Below are positions 25,586-34,245 of a stretch of 51,640 nucleotides of DNA, one piece after another. This stretch comes from an uncultured Parabacteroides sp. (GTDB taxonomy: Bacteria > Bacteroidota > Bacteroidia > Bacteroidales > Tannerellaceae): contig URZO01000021.1 in the NCBI GenBank assembly GCA_900552465.1, positions 1 to 51,640 of the forward strand. The letters run 5' to 3'. Numbering within the stretch: the stretch's first letter is position 1; each line of letters begins with the position of its first letter. A program made the position numbers and the translations under genes. The notes under the pieces were generated by a model. That model ran no database searches. It saw nothing but the letters and a program-made list of their open reading frames with translations, and was not told where the DNA came from.

Positions 25586-27064
25586 TCACATACGAGCTAA
25601 AGTTTTCAACTCCAACTCCCCTACTGAATATTTAGAAACTCTAAAAGGGACTCCCATATTAAAAGAAGTTTCTTTTTTCAATGAATATCGCAATGAATAA
25701 TTTCCAAAATAACCATTAAAACAGATCCTCCCTTCCGCATCAGTCATAAGTAATTCTTTCGTATGCCATTCTTTATGAATCAAATCCCTTACCTTATCGA
25801 AAACCGGTAGCAAATCATACGAAGGAGAAAGCCCTTCTTTAAATTGCACTCCCATCCCCATGAATCCTCAAAAGAAAAACGCCTCTACACCAGGATGAGC
25901 AAAAGCATTTTTCATATATTGAACAACATATTCAGCAATTCTTTCCTGTCTCTCCTTTTGATCCAATTTCAAAAAAGAAGGCCCAAAATCCTCTTCATGT
26001 GCCCAAAACTCCGTAATATGTAGAGGTAATCCACATTGAAGCATTTCATCGTACAAAGCCCATTGCTGTTCAGTTGTAACAGCTCCACTATGACCTTGCA
26101 TACCTATGGCAGAAGGTGGATACCCCATATCTGAAAGCCGTTTTACAACATTCATATAACGCATACGTTGCCTCTGAGCCGTAACCTCCTTTCCATCACT
26201 TCCCATCAACCGATTGTACTGGATAGCCGTCACATCATTATCATTTGCTGCCAATTGCATAGGTTCGTTATGGTTCCTCTCCAAACCATAGTCATTAATC
26301 AAAAAACAGGCATCAGGATCTTCTTCGCGACAAATTTTCAAAACAAAAGCAATATATTCAGCGATATTTTCCTCTGTTTCCATATAAGGCCACACCCTTT
26401 TTTTCAGATTTTTCAATGCCGGTTCCCACAAGAACTCATTAACTGCATCATATAATTTGACTTTCCCTTTATAACGTGAAACAATAGACCGAAGACGAAT
26501 CTCCAAAAATTTTAATTTCGTTTGATAATCATACTTATCCATCCATTCCGGAATCGCTTTCGGTACAGGCCAAAACAAGGGATGCCCCTTCACAGTCAAA
26601 CTTTCAGACAAAGCCCACTTTACAGACTCATCAAAACCATCCATATTAAGTTCGCCTTGAAACTCTTCAGTTTTCGCCATATTATTTCTCGGACGTTCCG
26701 TCCAATAACAGGTCGTATTTAAAGCATTAAACACTTCAGCAAACAATTTACGACCAATTTTTAACTTTTCTGCACCTCCACTTCCTAAACGAAACAATGG
26801 ATCCATATGCTTATTGCACTCGCCAAACAAAAAAGTATGACTGAGTTGCTCGACTTCTACTGTCGTATGCTTCAAAGGTTTTCCCGTCACATCCAAAAGT
26901 CTTATTGAGACATTACGAGTCCGGTTATCCTGAATTCGTCCACGAGTTTCCTCATTCACCTGAACACCTAGTCTATTCAAAGCATATGACGCTATAGACT
27001 TAGAACTTAAAACTCCTGTAGTTCCAATGACAGATGCACTTTTTATAAAATTTCTCCGATCCAC
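25586..27064 (-). pseudogene. GH10-like glycoside hydrolase interrupted by in-frame TGA
   Basis: Reading starts at 27064 with a Tat-like signal (MDRRNFIKSASVIGTTG). A beta-domain comes first, then a GH10-like barrel: GHPLFWPVPKAIPEWM, the acid/base Glu210 in YDAVNE, and the nucleophile Glu352 in ITEFW. After GVEAFFF the frame meets TGA at 25870-25868 (codon 399) and continues in the same frame with GFMGMGVQFKEGLSPSYDLL to 25586. The family has a conserved Trp at that place (FFFWGF), so a single TGG-to-TGA change is the simplest reading. Whole length would be 492 residues. The truncated product would lose the last strand of the barrel and the C-terminal domain, so it is probably inactive. Confidence 0.85.
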
Positions 27065-27152
27065 ATCATACTAATATAATAGTGTGTTAAACATACGTCT
27101 ACCGTGAAAATTATATGCGCATATATTTAACACACTGAGATTGTTTACAATA

Positions 27153-28715
27153 TTATTTTATCGATATATCCAAATTAGGATTCAAATCATACTCTTTTTG
27201 TGGTAATTGCCAACGCAAATTCTCTGAATTATAAGGAATAGAACCAGAGTCTCGATCACCATTCGGTATATTTATCTTCAATGCCTGCAAATAAAACAGA
27301 CGATCTGCTTCACCTGCCAATTCTTTCCAGCGTTCAATATGAATATCTTCTGCCGTTAATACAGACGCATCAACTGGAACATAATCGCTACTTCCCCCCC
27401 AAGCTCTTTTTCGGATTACATTAATATCAGCTGCTGCTCCATTTTTATCTCCTTTATTGAAACGAATAATAGCACGTGTTAAATAAAATTCAGCCAACCT
27501 CATCATAGGTACAGCGCCAATACCTTTTCCTGTAGAAGATACATCTAAAGAAGTTCGATAGTATTTATTAACCCAAAAATATTTGCCATTAATACCTAAA
27601 ACATAAGGATCATCTCCTTCATTATATTTATATATCTGTTGAAACCTTTTATCATTCAACGCTTTCAAAGTCGGAGTCGTATCCTGCACATTCATCCATT
27701 CTGCTTGTTTAAGTAAAGAATAACTTAAAGCCATACAGCGATGATCATGAACCTTTAACGATCCACTTGTCGAATTTGCAAAATTAAAAACCATAAAACG
27801 ACGTAAAACATTCCAATCACTTGATTTGTCACCTAGCCCATTCATATACTCTGTATTTCCTTGAGCAAAATGCCATATAACTTCCTTAGCTCCAAAACAA
27901 TTCCAACCTTTATCCCAAGCCGCAATGGGATCCTGTGATAAATCATATAATCCACCATTATTATCAATAATTTGGTTACACTCTTCTTCTGCTAAATCAA
28001 ACTCTCCCATTTGAAAATACACTCTGGCCAATAATCCTATAGCAGCAAACTTCCCAACATGTCCTGGATGCCGTGGCTTTTCAGGAAGATCGGATTTCGC
28101 CTTCTTTAAATCAGATATAATTTGACCATATATTTCTTGAACAGAAGATGGAGAGATATATGCCTCAGATAAACCAGCAATCGGTTCCGTTATAAAAGGC
28201 AACTTCTTCATGCCATTATCTCCCCCCTTCTCATATGGAGGACAAAAAACACGAACAAGATTAAAATAGGCATAAGCCCTAATGAAATAGAACTCACCAC
28301 AAATTTCCGGTAAATCTTCAGCTCCCTCCAAACGATCAAATTTACCTGTAGCAACTTCACTCAACCATTGATTTGCACCTCCAATCATCCCATAAGCTGG
28401 ATTGTACAAATTATTCAACAAAGAATTTTCACCTTCATTTATTCTTCCATAAAGAGATATAGCATCTGGTACATTAGCTCCCCCTTCCACTGAACGTACT
28501 TCATCAGAGGTACACGCCACATATACTGTTAAATTATCTGGAACACCTACATTCCCACTTAAACCACTCATATAATAATACGCACCAGCAGCAGCTCGTT
28601 CTAAATCTTCAACTGTACTAACAGGAGGATTTACTGGATATTCAAGTTCAAAGTAATTCTGACAGCTCAAACATAATCCTCCAGATATATATAATAATAA
28701 ATGTTTTATTTTCAT
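27153..28715 (-). CDS. SusD/RagB-family outer-membrane glycan-binding lipoprotein
   Basis: The protein has 520 residues. The signal ends at a lipobox with Cys18 (GGLCLSC). SusD features are the helical TPR scaffold, the GEFYFIRAYAYFNLVRVF segment, GLLARVYFQMGEFDLAEEEC, and the C-terminal RLAEFYLTRAIIRFNKGD followed by RWKELAGEADRLFYL. It would cover the SusC channel on the cell surface and bind the oligosaccharide. It follows susC by 12 bases and defines the core pair of the PUL. Confidence 0.95.
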   Translation of the reverse strand: MKIKHLLLYISGGLCLSCQNYFELEYPVNPPVSTVEDLERAAAGAYYYMSGLSGNVGVPDNLTVYVACTSDEVRSVEGGANVPDAISLYGRINEGENSLLNNLYNPAYGMIGGANQWLSEVATGKFDRLEGAEDLPEICGEFYFIRAYAYFNLVRVFCPPYEKGGDNGMKKLPFITEPIAGLSEAYISPSSVQEIYGQIISDLKKAKSDLPEKPRHPGHVGKFAAIGLLARVYFQMGEFDLAEEECNQIIDNNGGLYDLSQDPIAAWDKGWNCFGAKEVIWHFAQGNTEYMNGLGDKSSDWNVLRRFMVFNFANSTSGSLKVHDHRCMALSYSLLKQAEWMNVQDTTPTLKALNDKRFQQIYKYNEGDDPYVLGINGKYFWVNKYYRTSLDVSSTGKGIGAVPMMRLAEFYLTRAIIRFNKGDKNGAAADINVIRKRAWGGSSDYVPVDASVLTAEDIHIERWKELAGEADRLFYLQALKINIPNGDRDSGSIPYNSENLRWQLPQKEYDLNPNLDISIK

Positions 28716-28727
28716 GATATAATTAAT

Positions 28728-31700
28728 TTAAAAAGTAATACTTGCTCCAATATTCCAAACACGAGTTGAAGGTAATGTATTTCCATATATACCTTGCCCC
28801 AAATTTCGAGAGACACTCGAACCGTCCACATTCGCAGCTTCAACATCCCAGCCCTTATATCCAGTTATAGTAAACAAATTATTCCCTGATATGTAAATAC
28901 GCAGTCCTTTTAATTTAATCTTATCCAACATTGATACAGGAACATTATATGCTAATTGGAGAGTTCTCAAACGGAGATAATCTCCTTTATACAAATGAGC
29001 ATCTGTATCCTGCGTTGAGTACGCATAAGAATTGTTAGGAGTTCCATCTGCATTGAATTGAGCTTTACCGCTATCATCAATATTTGATTTATTATTCCAC
29101 ATTAAAATGGGATACTGTGCATTGCAACCCGGATTTGTCCAAGTATTATTAATAATTTTATCACGCAACACTTTTGAGCCATTCCCAACAGATAAATTAG
29201 CCCATTCTGTATTCCAATAAATATAATTCCCTCCTTGATATGAAAAAACAAAAGACAGTTCAAAATCTTTATATGACATAGTAGAATTCAATCCACCAAA
29301 AAAAGTAGGTAATGCCGTCTGATTTTCATGTATCATCTTATGATTTTTTATATTATTATCTGTTGCCGGAATAATATTACCTGTTTTAACAGTTTTCCCC
29401 GTTTCAGTATAGTAATCACGATCAATTTCATAAATCATAGGAAGTCCGGTTTTATCATCCACCCCTGCATACTCTGCTAAGTAAAATGCAGCCAACCGTC
29501 CACCTTTCTTATTATAAGTCTGACCATTTATCAAGCCAGACTTAACGTCTATCGCATCTGTTAACTTCATTACTTTATTCCGATTCGTAGTCAAATTAAC
29601 TCCTAAACGCCATTGAAAATTCTTAGTATTTATCAACGTAGCATCAATATTAAATTCAAAACCATGATTTCTCATATCACCAACATTTGCCCAAACACTT
29701 GATGAATTGAACAATCCAGTAGAGATTGGAACTGGGACATCAAACAACAAATCTTTTACATCCTGTATATAATACCCTATTGATCCATTAATTCTATTTT
29801 CTAAAAGCCCATAATCAATGCCTATATCATAAGCGTTTGTAGTTTCCCAAGTCAAATCCGTAGAACCTAGTTTACTAACATTTACAGTTTTCCCGAGTTC
29901 TCCATAGCCCGGCCAATCTAATTTTGTTGTATATGTTGCATTTGCATCAATGTTCTGGTTTCCTGTTTGACCTGCACTAACTCGCAATTTTAACATATTG
30001 AACAACTCCTGATTGTTTAAAAATTCTTCTTCTGTTAAAATCCATCCTAAAGAACCTGCTAAAAAAGCACTCCAACGGTTTTCCGGTCTAAAAATAGAAA
30101 CACCATCACGTCTGAAACTTGCTCCAATCATATATTTATCCCTCAACATATAATTAACACGAGCAAAATATGAAAGTATATAACGCTCTCCTCCAAACCC
30201 GGCAGAAGGATAACGAGTCACAATTGTAGGAGCACCAAAATCCATATTTAAACCTGTATTATTCTCTCCATATAAATTTGCATTTCTTGAAGTCATTTGT
30301 TGTCCTTCAATACCTAAAACAGCATTTACACTATGAACTTCTTTAAACTTTCGATTATAATTTATCAAAAAATTAGAATTAAAATTTCTTTGTGTTATTG
30401 GATGTGCTTCCACATAATTGACCCCTGCCAAACGCAACTCCCTTGATACATAAAAATTAGTTAAGCCATGGTTGATATCAACAGAGGCTTCCCCTCGCAA
30501 AGACAATCCTTTCAAAAAAGGAAAAGTGTATTCTGCATATGCAGAACCTAGTAACTTATAATTTTCCCTATAATCTTTATAGTATTGCTTGTCTATAGTT
30601 GCTAACAAATTGTATCCGGAAAGAGGATTAAAATAATTTCCAGCATTATCATAAATCGGCATAATCGGTAGTGCTTCTGCACCTAAAGACGAAAAACCTC
30701 CATTTGCAACCCCCATATTGCCACTAGGAGATCCTCCATTAGGAACTTTATTTGTAGAAGAATAACTCAAATTAATTTTAACACCCAATTTCAAATTTTC
30801 TATTGGTTCATAATTGGCATTTGTCCTAAAAGAAAAGCGATTATAATCACTATTTTTTAATACAGTCTCTTCAGTTCTATAATTAGCAGATATATATAAA
30901 TCCCCTTTATCAAATCCTCTTGATGTCGATAAATTCATTTCATGAAAACGCCCAGTCCTAACTATTTGATCATACCAATTTGTATTTGCAATCATATTCT
31001 GATTAAATGTAAAATTAGGATCAGAAACGGCATTTGAAAATATAGGCAACTTCATTAAATCAACATCTGCCATATTTTCAAAACCGGCATTTTTTCTTCC
31101 TAAATTTACTTGTTCAATCCAATTATTCGAATTCATAAATCCTATATCATTATAATTTCTATACAGTTCTGTTACACCAAAATTATAATCAAAAGATAAT
31201 CGACCAGATCCTTTCGCGCCTGTTTTTGTCGTGACCAATATAACACCATTCGAACCACGTGAACCATAAATAGCAGTAGCTGCCGCATCTTTCAAAACTT
31301 CAAAAGAAGCAATATCATTTGGGTTAATCATACTTAACGGATTTGAGCCATTAAATCCATTTGTCGGATTAAGAATTGGGATACCGTCAATAACCCACAA
31401 AGGTTCCGTTTCACTAAATATAGAACTTGTTCCACGGACCATCACTCGCACAGGTGCATCCGGAGCACCACTTGATTGAGCTACTTGTAAACCGGTTCCT
31501 CCACCTTGCAGCATTGCATCTAAGCTCAGCCCTTTCATCTTTGCTAAATCATCTCCTTTTATAGAAGTTATAGCACCAGTATTCTCGCGCTTAGTTGAAG
31601 TTCCATAACCAATCACAACCACTTCTTCTAGTGCTTCAGAATCCTCTATTAACGTAATCGAAAAAAACTTTTTATCGTTAATTGGGATTTCTTGAGTCAC

Positions 31701-32006
31701 ATAACCGATGAAGCTAACAACCAATACTTTCCCTTCAATCGGAGTATTCAACTCAAAGTTTCCATCTAAATCACTAATAACACCAACTGTTGTCCCTTTA
31801 ACTACTACATTTGCTCCGGCAACTGAAGCCCCACCCTTGTCTACTATACGTCCTGAAATCTTTCCTGATTGCAGGACAGTGTTTTTCACTCCAATTAATC
31901 CTCCTTCACCTTGCATCGATTCCGCCAATACAATCGAAGAAGAACATAATAACAATACTACAAATGGATATATAAATAATCCATTTCTGTTCTTACTTTT
32001 TTTCAT
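28728..32006 (-). CDS. SusC/RagA-family TonB-dependent transporter
   Basis: The protein has 1092 residues. In order it shows a signal peptide, a carboxypeptidase-regulatory-like domain (about residues 50-120: SGRIVDKGGASVAGANVVVK), the EEVVVIGYGTSTKRENTGAI TonB-box/plug entry (about residue 126), a plug domain (GVILVTTKTGAKGSGRLSF), a long beta-barrel and a terminal aromatic residue (...IGASITF). It imports glycan fragments across the outer membrane using TonB energy. It is the first gene of the main PUL operon and is divergent from the lipoprotein gene at 32252. A candidate promoter lies at 32042-32071. Confidence 0.95.
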   Translation of the reverse strand: MKKSKNRNGLFIYPFVVLLLCSSSIVLAESMQGEGGLIGVKNTVLQSGKISGRIVDKGGASVAGANVVVKGTTVGVISDLDGNFELNTPIEGKVLVVSFIGYVTQEIPINDKKFFSITLIEDSEALEEVVVIGYGTSTKRENTGAITSIKGDDLAKMKGLSLDAMLQGGGTGLQVAQSSGAPDAPVRVMVRGTSSIFSETEPLWVIDGIPILNPTNGFNGSNPLSMINPNDIASFEVLKDAAATAIYGSRGSNGVILVTTKTGAKGSGRLSFDYNFGVTELYRNYNDIGFMNSNNWIEQVNLGRKNAGFENMADVDLMKLPIFSNAVSDPNFTFNQNMIANTNWYDQIVRTGRFHEMNLSTSRGFDKGDLYISANYRTEETVLKNSDYNRFSFRTNANYEPIENLKLGVKINLSYSSTNKVPNGGSPSGNMGVANGGFSSLGAEALPIMPIYDNAGNYFNPLSGYNLLATIDKQYYKDYRENYKLLGSAYAEYTFPFLKGLSLRGEASVDINHGLTNFYVSRELRLAGVNYVEAHPITQRNFNSNFLINYNRKFKEVHSVNAVLGIEGQQMTSRNANLYGENNTGLNMDFGAPTIVTRYPSAGFGGERYILSYFARVNYMLRDKYMIGASFRRDGVSIFRPENRWSAFLAGSLGWILTEEEFLNNQELFNMLKLRVSAGQTGNQNIDANATYTTKLDWPGYGELGKTVNVSKLGSTDLTWETTNAYDIGIDYGLLENRINGSIGYYIQDVKDLLFDVPVPISTGLFNSSSVWANVGDMRNHGFEFNIDATLINTKNFQWRLGVNLTTNRNKVMKLTDAIDVKSGLINGQTYNKKGGRLAAFYLAEYAGVDDKTGLPMIYEIDRDYYTETGKTVKTGNIIPATDNNIKNHKMIHENQTALPTFFGGLNSTMSYKDFELSFVFSYQGGNYIYWNTEWANLSVGNGSKVLRDKIINNTWTNPGCNAQYPILMWNNKSNIDDSGKAQFNADGTPNNSYAYSTQDTDAHLYKGDYLRLRTLQLAYNVPVSMLDKIKLKGLRIYISGNNLFTITGYKGWDVEAANVDGSSVSRNLGQGIYGNTLPSTRVWNIGASITF

Positions 32007-32041
32007 AAACTACATAATATTAATGTTAACAATAACTTTTG

Positions 32042-32071
32042 CAAAGAAAGACACTTTACAAACATTCAAAA
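32042..32071 (-). promoter_or_regulatory. Candidate promoter of the susC operon
   Basis: On the minus strand TTTTG (32071-32067) is followed after 17 bases by TTTCTTTG (32049-32042), one base off the TAnnTTTG consensus. Transcription would begin about 30 bases before the susC ATG. The 245-base divergent gap (32007-32251) should also hold the promoter of the plus-strand gene, but I see no good consensus match there. Confidence 0.45.
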
Positions 32072-32251
32072 TGCATTATTCTTTCAAAAGCATGGATTTT
32101 ATTTACAAGTTCCAAACAGCACTACTGCTATTCAGTTATTTACTTGTAATTTATTCATTTCTGCAAGATTCATACCTCCTTTTGAAAAAATATAACAAAT
32201 AAAACAAAATCCAAATTCTGATTTTTGTATAAAACTTTATTTACAAACAAT

Positions 32252-33991
32252 ATGAAACAGAACTTTATTATTTATTACGTCAATCTGTTGTTCATCTTTA
32301 TGGGATGTCAGTCTATTGAAAAGAAGATTACATTTATTGATGGAGCAACGAGAGGAAACTCACATTTTATACATGTTGGAAAAAGCACACAAGGACAATG
32401 GTGGCTTATAGATTCTAATGGAAGACCTTTCTTCTACAAAGGAGTTTGTGCTATTAACAGAGCTGGTACAGCTGGTGGTCGACGAGCCAAACCAGGGAAA
32501 TATGCAATAACTATAGATAAAAAATACAATTATCAACAAGCTCCCGATAGCTTTGTAAATAGTTCCATCACTTATTTAAAAAAATTAAGATTCAACGCTT
32601 TAGGAGCCTGGACTACTGAGGAATTTTACAACAAGGGAATCTTTTTTACCGAAATACTGGAATTTTTCTATGAAGGACCTTATTTCAATGCTACCAAATT
32701 ACCTGATATTTTTAGTTCCGAATGGGAATATGCTATTGATAAAAAAGCACGAGCTTTATGTTCCCCTTTGCGTGAATCCAAAGACTTAGTCGGATACTTT
32801 ACCGACAATGAAATCGGATTTGGCAATATCAATACCTCCGAATTTGATCTTGGATTTAAAGCAGGAGATTTCAAACCAACACTGCTTCGGCAATTATTAG
32901 AATTGCCAGAAGAAAAAGAAGCCTTTCAAGCCGCAGCCAAGTTTGTAATAGAAAGACATGGAAATAATTTCAAGGAATTGTCCAATAATTGGGGTTTAGA
33001 TATTCCTAACTGGGACAGTTTTCGTTCTTGGAGTAAGAAGAAACTGCCAATACAAGGAGAAGCTTATAAAAAAGACACAGAAGCATTTGTCGGATATTAT
33101 GCCTCTTGTTACTTCAAAAAAGCAAACAAAGCCATAAAGCGCTACGATCCGAACCACTTAATTCTCGGCTGCCGTTTCGGAGCTCCCCCACCAAAAGAAA
33201 TTTTATCTGCCATCATTCCCTGGACAGATGTTATCTCTGTCAATAATTACCAACCTATATTATATGAGCGTTACGACTCCATTTATAAACAGTCTGAAAT
33301 ACCTTTCTTAATCGGAGAATTCAGTTGGAATACTCCTTTATATAAAGAAGTTTTATTTCCAAGCGAAAAAACCAGCCAAATGGATATGAAGGAACGTATG
33401 TTCAAACGTGGAGAAACAACGCTCAAGAGAGCTGCTTTACAAGATGGTTTTGTCGGCTATACTTGGTACAGGTGGGTACAGCATAAAGCTGTAGAACCTA
33501 AATTCAGTGACGGTATCGTTGACTATGAAGACAATCCAAGCATACACAATGATATGCTGAAAAATATCAATAAGGACATGGAAACTTTACGAATTAAATA
33601 TGCAAACGGAAAATGGAAACAAGCAGAAATCAACAATGGTGAGATGACATTCTTTTTTAACAAATTACGAAAAAACTGGGATCATTATGTCAGAGTCGAA
33701 TTTAAAAATGGTAAACCGATAAAAGATAATTTCGGATGGAAGACTCATCTTATGATTTTAGACTTCAAATCAGATTCTGATGGAGTGTTCATGAAATTCA
33801 AAATCAATTTCAATCAAGGAAATACATCTAATGATGTTCCCGAAAGTTCCGGAACATATGAAATCAGAATGATTAGAAACAACGAAATTTTTACAGGGGA
33901 ATTAATAGGTCAATATGAAGGAGAAAAAATTAAAGGAAATGTAAAAGCCTATTATTTTCCACAGCTAGAAATCTCTGATACAATACAATAG
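32252..33991 (+). CDS. Surface lipoprotein glycoside hydrolase, GH50/agarase-like (clan GH-A)
   Basis: I start at 32252 (MKQNFIIYYVNLLFIFMGCQS), a lipoprotein signal with Cys at about residue 19; the open frame extends to an unlikely upstream TTG. The product has 579 residues. GQWWLIDSNGRPFFYKGVCAI opens a TIM barrel of the GH50/agarase-like type. Glu187 in FTDNE is the likely acid/base and Glu356 in LIGEF the likely nucleophile. The YDPNHLILGCRFG segment lies between them. About 150 C-terminal residues form a separate beta-rich domain. It is the only plus-strand gene of the PUL and a paralog of 37071-39050. The substrate is unknown; beta-galactoside-type linkages are plausible. Confidence 0.8.
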   Translation: MKQNFIIYYVNLLFIFMGCQSIEKKITFIDGATRGNSHFIHVGKSTQGQWWLIDSNGRPFFYKGVCAINRAGTAGGRRAKPGKYAITIDKKYNYQQAPDSFVNSSITYLKKLRFNALGAWTTEEFYNKGIFFTEILEFFYEGPYFNATKLPDIFSSEWEYAIDKKARALCSPLRESKDLVGYFTDNEIGFGNINTSEFDLGFKAGDFKPTLLRQLLELPEEKEAFQAAAKFVIERHGNNFKELSNNWGLDIPNWDSFRSWSKKKLPIQGEAYKKDTEAFVGYYASCYFKKANKAIKRYDPNHLILGCRFGAPPPKEILSAIIPWTDVISVNNYQPILYERYDSIYKQSEIPFLIGEFSWNTPLYKEVLFPSEKTSQMDMKERMFKRGETTLKRAALQDGFVGYTWYRWVQHKAVEPKFSDGIVDYEDNPSIHNDMLKNINKDMETLRIKYANGKWKQAEINNGEMTFFFNKLRKNWDHYVRVEFKNGKPIKDNFGWKTHLMILDFKSDSDGVFMKFKINFNQGNTSNDVPESSGTYEIRMIRNNEIFTGELIGQYEGEKIKGNVKAYYFPQLEISDTIQ

Positions 33992-34102
33992 TCAAAAACG
34001 AGACTATCCACAATTTTATGTAAACTCAAAACTACAGGAATCGAATGTAGTCAAAACTGATTAAAAAATCAGTCACCAGTTCCAGACACTGTCCATAAAA
34101 TT

Positions 34103-34142
34103 CCTTCCTCCTTTCACTAAGTTCAATTGGACAGGAGGAAGG
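34103..34142. terminator. Hairpin between convergent PUL genes
   Basis: CCTTCCTCCT (34103-34112) pairs perfectly with AGGAGGAAGG (34133-34142) around a 20-base loop. It lies in the 254-base gap between the convergent ends of the plus-strand lipoprotein gene and the GH2 gene, where a two-way terminator is expected. A weaker hairpin, CTGATT-AAAA-AATCAG, lies about 40 bases earlier. The rest of the gap shows nothing recognisable. Confidence 0.45.
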
Positions 34143-34245
34143 ATATTAAAGCAATATTCAAAACCCCGATAATTGTTTTCGGATAACAGGCTTCAACTAT
34201 TCGCTGCAACGCAAAAGATATTGCAATTAACATTCAATCTCCAAA

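Noticed and set aside
25586..25861. Separate 91-residue gene after the GH10-like gene
   Set aside because: It is in the same frame as the upstream gene and separated by only three codons including TGA. Its sequence is the expected C-terminus of that protein.
25868..25870. Selenocysteine or recoded UGA
   Set aside because: The family expects Trp at this place, no SECIS-like context is evident, and Bacteroidales do not recode UGA as Trp. A nonsense mutation is simpler.
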